Counted from the stretch's first letter, positions 47,058-58,420 are shown. The stretch: DNA of 64,000 nucleotides from Conchocele bisecta (GCA_029237695.1 CM055265.1:78114447-78178446); one strand, 5' to 3'. The notes: generated from the sequence alone by a model not told the origin. Made by a program: numbers and translations.

Positions 47058-48591
47058 AGTAGGTCATGGTCACTTGAATGATCCAGGATGGTTAGGTATA
47101 TGTATCAAAGTAAGGAAGTTTACCGAACATCTAACGAACGTTATGAACGCTGGATGCACGTCCAAATGTTGACGGACGTGGCCTATATTTCCAGACTAGG
47201 CAATCGCCGGTGAGTGTCTCACCTACTAAACAAGGTGATCACCATGAAGGTCAAGGTCTCAATATGAGGAAGTCCAAAATTATTGATACGAAGGTCCCGG
47301 TCACCAAGGTCAAGGTCACACAAATGACACTTCATGGAGAGCCATCAAAGTGAGGAAGCTATTGGTGAAGTTTGGAAATGATACGACTAATGAATCAGGA
47401 GATAGTCAACATTTGAACGTATATCCAAAATTGTTGACACCAAGGTGAAGGCAGTCAAGTTCAGAAGAATTACATTGGTAGATATCCATCATTCAACCTG
47501 CAAAAGCTATTGATGAAGTTTGGAGATGATCCAACTAACGGATCAAGAGATATTCAACATTTGGAAGCACATCCAAAATTATTGACATGAGGGTCAAGGT
47601 CAACGTGAAGGTCAATGTCACCCGAATGACACTAGATGGATAGCTATGAATGTCAGGAAGCTATTGTCCAAAATTGTTGACACCAAGGTCACCATGGTCA
47701 CGGATAACCGAATGACACTGGGTGGATAGCCATCAATGTGAGGCAGCTATTGATGAAGTTTGGTACAAATCCGACTAACGGATCAGGAGTTATTCAACAT
47801 TTGGACGTATGTACAAAATTATTGACACAAAGGTTAAGGTCACCAATGTGAAGGTCACCCGAATGACAATTGGTGGATAGCCATTTATGTGAGAAAGCTA
47901 TTGATGACATTTGGTAAGGATCCGACTAACATATCAGGAGGTATTCAACATTTGGATGTACGGTTAAGGTCCCCAAGGTGAAGGTCAAGGTCACCCAAAT
48001 GATACTGGATGGATAGCCATCGGTGTAAGGAAGCTATTGATGAGTTTGGTTAAGTAACCGACTAACGGATGAAGAGATATGCAATATTTGGACTTATGTC
48101 CAAACTTTATGTCCCAAATTGTTGACGACAACGACGACGACGGAATTGTGACCACTGAGTCTCACTTTACACTATCGTGGGTGAGACAAAAATGAAGTGA
48201 TTAATTTTATATGCCAGTTTCTGTGCATTAAGTGAAAAACCACATATTGTTACACGATTGCCCTTGTTCGACACAGCTCACAGCCATGTTCAAATGTACA
48301 GCGTGTGCTGTTTGACAATGGCTGTAGACAATTCTCATTCCGGGGCCAAGCCAACACCTACGTAATGCACGAGTCTCATGACGGTACTAGAATGCTCCAT
48401 TACGTCACCAAACTAGACTAGTTCACAACGGTCGCACTGAAATTTTGAAATTGATTCGGCTGCATCACGTGACGTGTAATGCGGCCCCAGAACATGTATG
48501 TGTAAATCAGCTGTTTGAATGGAGCAGATTATCAAAGTACAGAAAGAACTGCATATATGCTCAAATTGCATGGAAATGTAACAATAAAGTT

Positions 48592-48725
48592 TGACCATGT
48601 CCAGCCATGGGTAAACGTTTGCCGCGGCACTCGGGAACAGTTTGAACTTGCGGCCTATGGACATGGTGTTCAAACAGTTCCCTCGTGCCACGGCAAACGT
48701 TTACCAATGGCTGGACATGGTCGAA
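48592..48725. repeat. Long imperfect palindrome, ~54-bp arms
   Basis: GACCATGTCCAGCCATGGGT / ACCAATGGCTGGACATGGTC outer pair, GGGAACAGTTTGAAC / GTTCAAACAGTTCCC inner pair, 18-20 bp spacer. The two short ORFs through it mirror each other and are not genes. Confidence 0.75.
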
Positions 48726-49094
48726 CCTTATATTCGTGACAGCATGATCAGCATCAGGGCTCCAGATAAGCTGCATATTGATGTATTTTACGCACTTACT
48801 TTAGCAGAATATGCATTGATTATCAAAAGTGGGAGTACAAAATACACAGCAATGTGAAAATACGCATTGATTTTTAAATTGAGTAGTGAAAATACTTTCA
48901 AAAAGTTAAAATTTACTTACTAAGTCGAGCTGCAAAAAGCAAACAGGGTTTGGTTTTTGCAGCTCAAATGAGTGAATTTTCAAATTTGTTTTATTTTTTA
49001 TCATTTGTTCCCTATTTAATAAGGAAGAAAATCAATAATACATTTGTAAAAGTAAAATATGCATTGAATTTAAAATATGGGGGTATAATCCTCT

Positions 49095-49560
49095 TTAGAT
49101 ACAAAACTTATCTGGAGCGTGCATGGTAGAGGACCATCATATGAATAAGCCTGTGTGAACTATCAAGAAGTTCTATCAAATGGACCAGTAGTAAGAATTT
49201 TACCCGAACGCTAAGTTTGTGAAAGCACTAAGTCAGTGACCTTAGCCTCGGGATTACTCTGGATGTCAGAGCGTCATGGATTTATCACAGCATGGTAGAG
49301 GACCATCAGAGAAATGCATGTGTGAAATATCAATAAGTTCTATCAAGGAAACAGAAGCTATAAGAAATTTAGCGAAACGTAATGTTTGTGATTACTGGAG
49401 GTAGGAGGGTCATGGAATTGTCACATGGTAGAGGACCATCAGAGGAATGCAGTGTGAAATATCAATAAGTTATATCAAAGGAAACAGAAGGTATAAGAAA
49501 TTTACCCCACTGTTTAGTTTGTGGACGACAGACACCGGGGGTAGTATGCCATAAACCGGA
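49095..49560 (+). repeat. G satellite, diverged units
   Basis: CATGGTAGAGGACCATCA and GTGTGAAATATCAATAAGTT recur three times; relates to 21441-21965. Confidence 0.7.
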
Positions 49561-49577
49561 TAGTATGTCATTACACG

Positions 49578-49923
49578 GAGGTGAATCAAGATGTGTGCAG
49601 GTGCGCGTTTTGGGTATGAGTGCAGAAATGAGTGTGTTTTGGCATCGGTATTGTATTTGTCATAACTTTCTTATTATTTCACCGATGTTGATGAAATAAA
49701 GCGCACAGAACCTGCAAGTGTAGTATCCTCGACTGCTGGCCGTTTCCTGATCTTTACAGCCAATTTCCCAAACACTTCGACAAAGTTTGAAAACAACACA
49801 GAAATTGGCGTGGTAACGTAGAAAGTTATGACGAATACAATACCTGAATCAATGCCAAAACACACATTTTTTTCTACACACATACCCAAAACACACACCT
49901 GCACACATCTTGATTCCCCTCCG
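49578..49923. mobile_element. TIR element with ~95-bp arms
   Basis: CGGAGGTGAATCAAGATGTG left, CACATCTTGATTCCCCTCCG right; TACA on both sides (49574-49577, 49924-49927). ~150-bp non-palindromic centre. Confidence 0.75.
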
Positions 49924-51133
49924 TACACTAGCTTCTAATGCACTTCATGCAGGCGAGCTAAAAATGTATATATTGTTTTTTCTTGTATTGTTTTAAACTA
50001 CATGCACTAGTGGGTCAGTTTGTTTATAGTTGTTTATAGTGGCCACCGGTCCAAAGACTAAATGGGCTACTTTATTGTTTTAAACCAACTGGAACATGAC
50101 ATTTGGTATGTGGCTTCCTGATCAAGTAACTTACAGATGGGCAAAATGATTTTTTTTTATTTGACCATGGTGTCATGGATTATCTCCCCCCTTTTGGACC
50201 TTAAATTTTGCAATTTTGCCTTGTACACCATAAAACTTTTAAAGGTACATGCCCACTCAGTCAAAATGTTCTTTATAGGAATAAAATAAGTGTATAATTG
50301 TGTCACTATTCCGCCAGTTCTAAATATTACGAGTGCCCGCTATACAGATATAGTCCTTTAGTAATATTTATTTTCCTGATAGTGACGTGTGTTGGTATTA
50401 GGCTATTTTCATAAGCAAATGAGGCACGATATTTTTTAATTATTTATACTAATTAAATGTGTCACCTTAAAAAATAATATGTTCGAAATATTATAAAGTA
50501 TGATCATTGCACATCAAACAAGAGCTGTATGAGAACAGCATAGCTCGACTACGAGGGTTGTCGATGTACACATAGCATGAGAAACAAGGTGGCCGCGGCC
50601 TACATAAAAACCTTAACCAAGGTTGACTAAAAACCTTAACAAAGGGAAATTAACTAAGTAATTCAAGGTTAAATGTAGGTCAATGTCATATATAGGTCAG
50701 GGGTTATTGATGTACATCACTAGGAGATGAAGTTTTCCAAGTATGGTTGCTGTAGGCCCATGAGTATGCCATATACAAGCTTGACTAAAAACCTTAACCA
50801 AGGGGAAATAACTAAGTAATCCAAGGGTAAAAGTAGGTCAAGGTCAAATATAGGTCAGGGATTATTGATGTACATCACTAGATGAAATTGTCCAAGTATG
50901 GTTGCTGTAGACCCAGGAGTATTCCATATACAAGCTTGACTATAAACCGTAAGCAAGTTTGAGTACAAACCATAACCAAGGGGAAATAACTAAGTAATTC
51001 AAGGTTAAATGTAGGTCAAGGTAAAATATAGGTCAGGGGTTATTTATGTACATCCCTATGAGAAAAACGTTATCCAAGTATGGTGTCTGTATGTGTCACG
51101 GTACATAACTGTGGGGAGGAAGTGTGTATTGGT

Positions 51134-51206
51134 GCCCAGCTAGCTCAGTCGGTTAGAGCGATGGTACGGTAAACCAAAGGTCTAGGGTTCGAGCCTCGGG
51201 TAGGAT
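51134..51206 (+). other. tRNA-like sequence in the 5' end of the retrotransposon
   Basis: GCCCAGCTAGCTCAGTCGGT resembles a tRNA 5' half with box A, and GGTCTAGGGTTCGAGCC a box B. The anticodon position would read GGT (Thr-like), but position 33 is C and acceptor and T-stem pairing is poor, so it is a tRNA-derived relic, not a working tRNA. The same 5' half occurs at 58490. Confidence 0.6.
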
Positions 51207-54200
51207 ATACAGCTCTTGTTTGATGGACCTTGTTTGAAGAACCCTGGAAAAACATCACGGGTACCAGTCAGAATATGCAACTTGTCAGCACGCACTATCA
51301 CAATTCCAACAAAGTCGATTGTCTGCGAACTCCAAGAAGTGAACGTTCTTCGCAGTTGTCCTGTTGCTGACAATGATAAGTCCCAAATGGCACATGTCAG
51401 TCAGCAAACAACGACAACTGAGGGGGCGAACACGGCCAAGTCTACATATGGAGTGGATCTGGAATCATCGTCGTTGACCAGTGACCAGAAAGCCGCCGTA
51501 ATCCGCATGATGTCTCGATGGCAGGACATATTTTCGCAGGGACCCACCGATCTCGGACACACCGACGTGATCCGACATGAAATCCATTTAGAGAACGACA
51601 ATCCATTCAAAGAACCATACAGAAGGGTACCACCAGGCCTGATCCAAGAAGTCCGCGAGCACGTGGCTGAGATGCTGAAAGCCGGGTCAATCCGCAAATC
51701 GAGCAGCCCATATTCCTCCAATGTGGTAATCGTGCGGAAAAAAGATGGAACCATCCGATTTTGCATAGATTACCATAAGTTGAATCAACGAACGACAAAG
51801 GACGCGTATGCGATTCCCCGGATCGAAGAAACTCTGCACCTCCTAGCAGGCTCGAAGTATTTCACAAAGCTAGATTTTAAAGCCGGCTACTGGCAGGTGG
51901 AACTTCGGGAAGAGGACAAGCAGAAGACAGCATTCCAGGTTGGATTAATTGGCTTCTATGAAGCTAATAGAATGCCATTTGGTCTATGCAATGCGCCGGC
52001 TACTTTTCAGAGGCTGATGGAAAGATGTATGGGTAACATGCACTTGCAAAAGTGTCTAATATACCTAGATGATATTATAATCTTTTCGTCAGACTTTGAC
52101 GAGCATGTCCGGCGCCTGGAAGCTGTCTTCTCGCAACTGCGGAAATTCAACTTAAAGTTGAAAACATGCAAGTGCGAGTTCTTTCGGCGCGAGGTTGTCT
52201 ACCTAGGCCACGTGGTGTCGGAGGATGGCATCAAGACGGACCCCACGAAGATACAAGCTGTGAAGGACTGGCCTGTACCCAAGTCTGCCAAGGAAGTCAG
52301 AAAGTTCCTGGGATTCACCGGCTATTACCGCCGCTTCATCAAGGGATACGCCACCCTCGCACGGCCCTTGAATGATCTGCTGGTGGGCCTCTCAACCGCC
52401 AAGACTCCCAAGAGCAAGAAACCGAGAACACCATTCGTCTGGTCCGAGTCGCGGCAGACTTCATTTGACACGTTGGTCGACCAGCTGACCAATCCGCCAG
52501 TATTGGCATATGCCAACTACGACTTGCCGTTCATGGTACACACCGACGCATCCGCCAGTGGATTAGGAGCGGTATTGTACCAGCGACAGGACGGGAAGGT
52601 TCGGGTGGTAGCCTATGCCAGTCGCAGTCTCAAGCCATCTGAGAAAAACTACCCGGCTCATAAACTTGAATTCCTGGCGTTGAAGTGGGCGATCACGGAC
52701 AATCTGCACGACTATCTGTATGGAACAAAGTTCTCCGTCGTCACTGACAACAATCCCCTCACGTATATCCTGACTACGGCGAAGTTGAATGCGACGGGCC
52801 AACGATGGGTGGCGGCACTTGCCAAGTACGATTTCACCATCAGCTACCGTGCTGGGAAGAACAACAACGATGCTGATGGGTTGTCCCGACGCCCAACAGT
52901 CGTCAATACACCGGTGCTGAAGGCAGTTTGCCAGGCGGTATCGGTTATCTCAGCAGAGGACACTACCAATGTGGATAGCGTTGTGGACAGTGCCAAGTTG
53001 CTGGATAGCGTGGTACAAGACCCACCTACAGAGCTGGTCAACAGATTCTCCTTCAGTGACAACGACTGCAGGAAGGTGCAGATGGCAGATCCCCAGATTC
53101 ATGATATCATCGACTCTATCAAGAGAGGCGACCGGCCGTCCGCTACGCGGGCTGGCGCCAAGGCTATTGATAGACGATACATGAAGAATTGGGATCATCT
53201 GCTTCTTTGCAATGACATCCTCTACAGAAAGACAGCACTCCAGGGGCAAGAAGTAAAACAACTGGTTCTGCCAGAACTTCTACACGATGAGGTGTTCACT
53301 ACACTCCAAGATGACCTGGGCCACCAGGGGCGCAACCGAACCATCACGCTGTTCAAGTAACGATTCTACTGGGCAGGCATGGAGTCGTACGTGCGGGAGA
53401 AGGTCAAGACATGCAACCGATGCATCCTGCGGAAAACGGCACCTACAAGAAGAGCAGAACTGGTAAACATCACGTCGTCTGCGCCCCTGGAGCTGGTATG
53501 TGTGGACTACCTGTCACTCGAACAGTCCAAGGGAGGATTCGAGAACATCCTCGTCATCTACGCGCAGGCTATTCCGACTAGGAATCAGACGGCCAGGACT
53601 ACAGCGAGGGTGCTTTTCGACTCATTCATTGTGCACTACGGGTTTCCGGCCACCATACACAGCGACAGGGGCCAGAACTTCGAGTCGAAGATTATTGAAG
53701 GACTGTGCGCCATTGCTGGGATCCGCAAGTCAAGGACTACACTGTACCATCCCATGGGAAATGGGATGGTCGAACGCTTCAACCAGACGCTACTGAAGAT
53801 GCTCGGTACGCTACAGGATGACCAGAAAAGCGACTGGAAAGCGCATGTACCAACCCTGGTGCATGCGTACAACTGTACACAGCATGATAGTACGGGATAC
53901 TCCCCATACTACCTCATGTATGGGAGACACCCACGTCTGGCCATAGACGCGTTCCTGGGCCTCAGACCGGATGATGTCAGCGCTAAATGCCCATCTGAGT
54001 ACATTCAGAAACTCAACAACAGATTGGAGCTGGCATAAACTAAGGCCGGACAGGAGTCCAAGCAGAGCGCACGGAACCAGAAACGGCAGTACGACAGGGG
54101 TGTTCGGCATTCTGTGCTCAAGCCTGGGGACATCGTACTAGTCCGCAATGTGGGACTTCGCGGGGAAACAGAAGCTGGCTGACAGGTGGGAACAACAACC

Positions 54201-54501
54201 CTATATCGTCAAGCGTCAACCAATCCCCGGCATTCCCGTGTACAAAGTCACCCCAGAGCATGAACGAAAACAGACAACCAGAACCGTGCACCGGAATCTT
54301 CTCCTGCCGTTTATGTGCGTGTCACCTACCCAAGATAGCAGGTCACAGAATGCCACACCAGCCCCAATAATTAATGTGTCTCGTGACAGAGCGGCGCTGT
54401 ACGTCATTCCAATGCGCAGGAAGACAGGAATGCCAGGTCCACTGCCTCGATCGACATCATTGACTGATGACGAAGCAGCCTGCATGGATGACGACGGGTG
54501 A
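51204..54501 (+). pseudogene. pol: Ty3/gypsy pol (reverse transcriptase, RNase H, integrase), interrupted
   Basis: The frame is open from 51204 and has no credible start; it enters downstream of the protease. Seen in order: reverse transcriptase with LDFKAGYWQVE and the catalytic YLDD (DD at 52068-52073), RNase H with TDAS (52545), then the integrase zinc-finger histidines, a stop at 53358-53360, the cysteine pair, and the integrase core with Asp 53505, Asp 53664 and Glu 53772 (35 residues between the last two). A second stop is at 54036-54038, and the reading moves to another frame around 54155-54165 before the GPY/F-like C-terminal part, which ends at 54501. The spacing between the first two acidic residues is several codons short of usual, suggesting a small in-frame deletion. 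The conserved catalytic residues remain but the protein is broken at three places. Confidence 0.9.
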
Positions 54502-55324
54502 CTGGGTTTTGCCACAATCCCAGGAACACGTGTTCACTGTAACACGAGACCAAGTGATACTGATGTAGTGGGCAGACAACCGAACTACCGTGAATGAGAC
54601 AGCTACCACGATTATGACATGAGGCTTGAAGAGTGTAAGAGTGGCGGGTGCCAACATACCTACTAGCTCTTCGAGATCTGCTATATGTACGGACGTTCAT
54701 TTCTCCCGTAGTTATATGTGGAATTATACACAGGACCTTTAATTATTTACCCCGGTGATAGTAAATGTGTGTGTAATTAGCATATATACACAATGTTACA
54801 TGTTGCGCTTAGGCTTATGAATCCATATTGGAAGGGCCTCGTGGATATTCCTGGGGCCTCTTAAGTTAACAAGCTTGTACTCAGCTTTTAGGGTGCTACT
54901 TAGTTGTTAAGCTAGGAAGCTATTAGGGGCAGGCACCACCAATGAGTGCCAGGTTACAGCTAATTTTTTTTGTATGTACTTAAGTGAAGGACTTGGCGAT
55001 ATACCCACCTTCCTTGAGGGAGGCGTGGGTGGTGTATCGACATTGATGTGATGTGTGTTAGCATCTTCCTTAATGTAAGGCATCTGCGGGCTTACATACT
55101 AATCTACATTTACGAGAGACCGTCGTTAGTCACATTCCATAATGTGCCTGGATACCATGCCGTTTTGTCATGTGATACCTAGTCATATGCTCATGTAATT
55201 CTAGACCCTCGTCATTGTCATTTCTCTTTTCATTTCTTATGTTACTGTGTCATTACCATCTTCTTATTTTTATTTGTACATGTGCATGTATGTATAATAT
55301 GAAAGTCGGGACGACATTTTCGCA

Positions 55325-55337
55325 AAGCGGGGGAGTA
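55325..55337 (+). other. Polypurine tract of the retrotransposon
   Basis: AAGCGGGGGAGTA immediately before the TGTGGCAG start of the 3' LTR, the usual plus-strand primer position. Confidence 0.8.
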
Positions 55338-56136
55338 TGTGGCAGTTGGAATTTGTGGGTGGTTGGAATAAATATACAAAACCTGTGTTTGATATGTATT
55401 TAATCCCATCCACTTCCTAACCATTTCTGTTGTACATGTATTTGGAATTTGCGGTGATGAAGTAAAATATATAAAACTTGTCTTTGTGATATATTGTAAT
55501 TCCTTCCACTCATCGACTAATGTAGCCTTTCTAATATGTATACACCCCCTTTGTAGTCTAGTAGCGGTACCTTTAGGTCCAGTCAATGTAGCACTTTCAG
55601 ATTTACCTGTAGTGTACTACAGTCCAGAATAGGCATTTGTTGACTGGACTAGTGCAGTTCTTTTGTTAGGAAGTCACCTGACTAACATATGCATGTTGCA
55701 TGCGCACGCAGCTTTTCCGTTCACTGTTTTCCCGACGCCATATTGATTAGTTCATACATTTTGTACATGTCAATAATAATAATATGTCATGGTAAATATT
55801 GTATTTACAGGTAATGTTTTGGGGTTAATATAGTGCATTGTCTTGTCCCCAGGGATACATGCGACATCAAATATTCATTTGTGTCGCATATATCGCTGGA
55901 GATCTATTCCAAAATCTGTTGTCGTGAATTGTTCGCAGCACTGTTTTCCCGACGCCATATTGATTAGTTCAAACATTTTGTACATGTCAATAATAATAAT
56001 ATGTCATGGTAAATATTGTATTTACAGTCTATATCCACCTCCCACGTATCTACACCCGTCCAAACCAGATAGAGAACCCCAGATTTCCTCTACCGGCCTT
56101 GGGAATCGCTAAGACAGAGCGACCAGCCCGGCCACA
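55338..56136 (+). repeat. 3' LTR of the Ty3-like element
   Basis: Starts TGTGGCAGTTGG after the polypurine tract and ends CGGCCACA at the target duplication, giving the 6-bp inverted TGTGGC/GCCACA ends. No second copy is present at the 5' side. Confidence 0.8.
55722..56027 (+). repeat. 89-bp direct duplication inside the LTR
   Basis: 55722-55810 and 55939-56027 (CACTGTTTTCCCGACGCCAT ... ATATTGTATTTACAG) differ by about one base and lie 217 bp apart. Each copy ends in a splice-acceptor-like TTTACAG. Confidence 0.85.
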
Positions 56137-57779
56137 TATGCACAATAGTATTCCATCTACAAACTTGACTAAAAACCTTAACCAAGGTTGACTAAAAACC
56201 TTAACCAAGGGGAATTAACTAAGTAATTCAAGAGGAAATGTAGGTGAAAGGTCAAATATAGATCAGGAGTTATTGATGTACATCCCTATGAGAAAAGGTT
56301 GTCCAAGTATGGTGTCTGTATGCACAATAGTATTCCATCTACAAGCTTGACTAAAAACCTTAACCAAGGTTGACTAAAAACCTTAACCAAGGGGAATTAC
56401 CTAAGTACATGTAATTCAAGGTTAAATGAAGGTCAATGTCAAATATAGGTCAGGGGTTGTTGATGTACATCACTAGGAGATGAAGTTGTCCAAGTATGGT
56501 TGGTGTAGGGCCAGGAGTATTCCATATACAAGCTTGACTAAAAACCTTAACCAAGGCGTGACAGTGACGCCGACGTGACTACATAAGCTCTCACTATTCT
56601 TCGAATAGTCAAGCTAAAAATAAATACAGAGAATAAATAGTAATGTATGTTAACATTTTAAGGAAACACGGTTATCGCCCCTGATACCAGCGTGGCAATT
56701 TATGTCTGATATCAAATGTATAATGCCAATCAATACATGGGGTAATGGTGAATGAATGTGTATTTTGCCAGAAAATGTTTCAGATGATGTGTCTGATATA
56801 AAGAACATGTTGTGCCTACTGAGTGGCATGTACCTTTAAACCCTAATGGCTGAAGACTTCATATTTAGTATGTGGCTTCCTTATGACATATAGATGCGCA
56901 AAGTTAATTTTGGTTTTTAATTTGACCCACAGGTCATGGATTATCTCCAATATGAAAATGAATTTTGCTTCTTATTTGGCTATGGGTTCATGGATTATAT
57001 CCCCCTTTTGGACTTTGAATTTCGCAATTTTTTCTTGTAAAGTCATAAAAACTTTTAAACCCCAATGGATGGAGACTTTTTTTATTTGGTATGTTGCTTC
57101 CTTATGGTATGTAGATGCGTAAAGTGAATTTCAATTTTTAAACTTGGATTATCTCATTGTTTTGAACTTTGAATTTTGCAATACTGCCTTCCAAGAAGTA
57201 AAAATGTTAAACTCTAATAGATGGAGACTACATATTTGGTAGTTCTAAGTTGGCTCCCTTATGGTGGAACTTAGATTTTATATATTTTCCATCTGAAATA
57301 AATATTAGTATTATAAAATTAATACAAGCTAATCATTCTGAAACTAATTGTTGATTAGTAAGCAGAGGTTACCAGCTGACCAATCAGAAACTGTTTTACA
57401 ACCGAGTATATTTGTGCCGATCATGTGACCAGTAAACGCAACATGTCGGCCGTTTCCCTTCAGGCAAGATGCTGATAAGAAAATAAATAAAGATAGCTCT
57501 TATAGGTAGATTTTGATTGTATTTCTGCATTTGACATCAATAACTAGTATTAATTTATTGAAAAATCTTGAGGTAAAATGTGTGTAAAATGCTGATTATG
57601 TGTCAATTTTATTAGGTCAGGTGGGCCTTAGCTCTGTGTAGGCACCAAGAATAATGAGATTTTATGAGAAATAGAATTATATTACTTCTTTCAACTGGTG
57701 ATGGTGAAACTGATGCACACCAAGTTCAAGGCCTTGATTTCCAAAATTGGTCGCGAAAGTTAATAGCGCAATCTAGTAG

Positions 57780-57794
57780 AGAGAGAGAGAGAGT
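57780..57794 (+). repeat. GA microsatellite
   Basis: Uninterrupted AGAGAG run just before SINE S. Confidence 0.85.
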
Positions 57795-57816
57795 AACGAG
57801 GGACTGTGACTGACAG

Positions 57817-58198
57817 TTTGTTTATTAGTGTTTAACGGCCTATCAACAGCTAAGGTCATGTGGACATACGGGTTCAATCCCATTTTAACCTGCTGTATTG
57901 GGGGGAAAATCCCAAAATCAGAACTGAATATTTACAACGAGAACAAATATATTCAGCCCTGAAATTAGAATAACCTGACCTGGTGCCATGTCCATACCAC
58001 ACCAGTCACTTGGCCCCTTCCTCTAAAATAGGATTACGAATATCGTAATACTCTCATAAGGGGTATAACCAGATTAAACTGTCACATACAAAATGCCAAA
58101 GACGTATGTGAGGGTCAAACCAGGTCTCCAGTCGGGATCCCGGTCAGGATGAACCCTGATCGTTAAATTACCCATCACGTGCTCCACCTGCCATCCAC
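57817..58198 (+). mobile_element. SINE family S, full copy with exact 13-bp target duplication
   Basis: CTGTGACTGACAG at 57804-57816 and 58199-58211. The 382-bp element starts TTTGTTTATTAGTGTTTAAC, has a box-B-like CGGGTTCAATCCC (57870-57882), the body ATTAGAATAACCTGACCTGG and the tail ATTACCCATCACGTGCTCC. It has no poly-A tail. Confidence 0.85.
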
Positions 58199-58356
58199 CT
58201 GTGACTGACAGAATACTCCAATATCGTACCACAGATAATGGTTACAAATGGTCATCTATGTGCACAGGTCTGGATTTTGGGACCTTTCTACTGAGTTGGG
58301 ACCTATCTAAGTAGGTCCCTCGTTGGGCGCCCATTGTAACAGAAAGATAAAAATAT

Positions 58357-58420
58357 GCACCCGACCTGGGACTCGAACCAGCTTACAAGGCGGTCGCTCT
58401 ACCGACTGAGCTAACCGGGC
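58357..58420 (-). other. tRNA-like sequence, truncated (Thr-TGT type)
   Basis: Reverse complement GCCCGGTTAGCTCAGTCGGT AGAGC, then CTTGTAA in the anticodon-loop position (TGT) and GGTTCGAGTCCC (box B). It lacks several bases between anticodon arm and T-arm, so it is not a full tRNA. Confidence 0.65.

Larger units (their letters stand above)
45540..48190 (+). mobile_element. Q satellite element interrupted by an I element
   Basis: ~150-165 bp units (GATAGCCATCAATGTGAGG, GATCCGACTAACGGATCAGG, CAAAATTATTGACACCAAGG) at 45590-45890 and 47060-48140. The tail at 48150-48190 has CTCACTTTACACTATCGTGG and GGTGAGACAAAAA. Confidence 0.65.
51094..56136 (+). mobile_element. Ty3/gypsy-like LTR retrotransposon, defective, with mismatched ends
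   Basis: The insertion lies inside a B monomer of the 158-bp satellite. The host reads TCTGTATGCACAATAG in other copies, here broken after TATG (51090-51093) and resumed at TATG (56137-56140), a 4-bp duplication. The right end is an LTR of about 799 bp (TGTGGC...GCCACA). The left end starts TGTCACGGTACATAAC and is not a copy of that LTR. Only about 110 bp, including a tRNA-like stretch, precede the pol region; gag and protease are absent. It cannot be autonomous as it stands. Confidence 0.85.
50517..56616 (+). mobile_element. Satellite-core element 2, split by a Ty3-like retrotransposon
   Basis: Head ACAAGAGCTGTATGAGAAC, 158-bp monomers of types A and B at 50620-51093 and 56137-56560, tail TTCGAATAGTCAAGCTAAAA. 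Same family and order as 18202-20712. Confidence 0.8.
50243..56835. mobile_element. MITE family D, split by satellite element 2
   Basis: Left 50243-50516 (AGGTACATGCCCACTCAG ... GATCATTGCACATCAA), right 56617-56835 (AATAAATACAGAGAATAAAT ... GGCATGTACCT). TTAA at 50239-50242 and 56836-56839. The empty site ACTTTTAAACCCC at 57051 confirms a TTAA duplication. Confidence 0.85.
50060..57290 (+). repeat. N-type repeat split by MITE D and its contents
   Basis: Left part 50100-50242 and right part 56836-57250 are collinear units (GTCATGGATTATCTCCC, ATAAAACTTTTAAACCC, GGTATGTGGCTTCCTTATG). Confidence 0.75.

Noticed and set aside
48515..48857. Overlapping short ORFs on both strands
   Set aside because: They mirror each other through the palindrome at 48592-48725.
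51216..51218. TTG at 51216 as the true start of the pol ORF
   Set aside because: The frame is open only from 51204 and enters mid-polyprotein; it is a 5' truncation, not a start.
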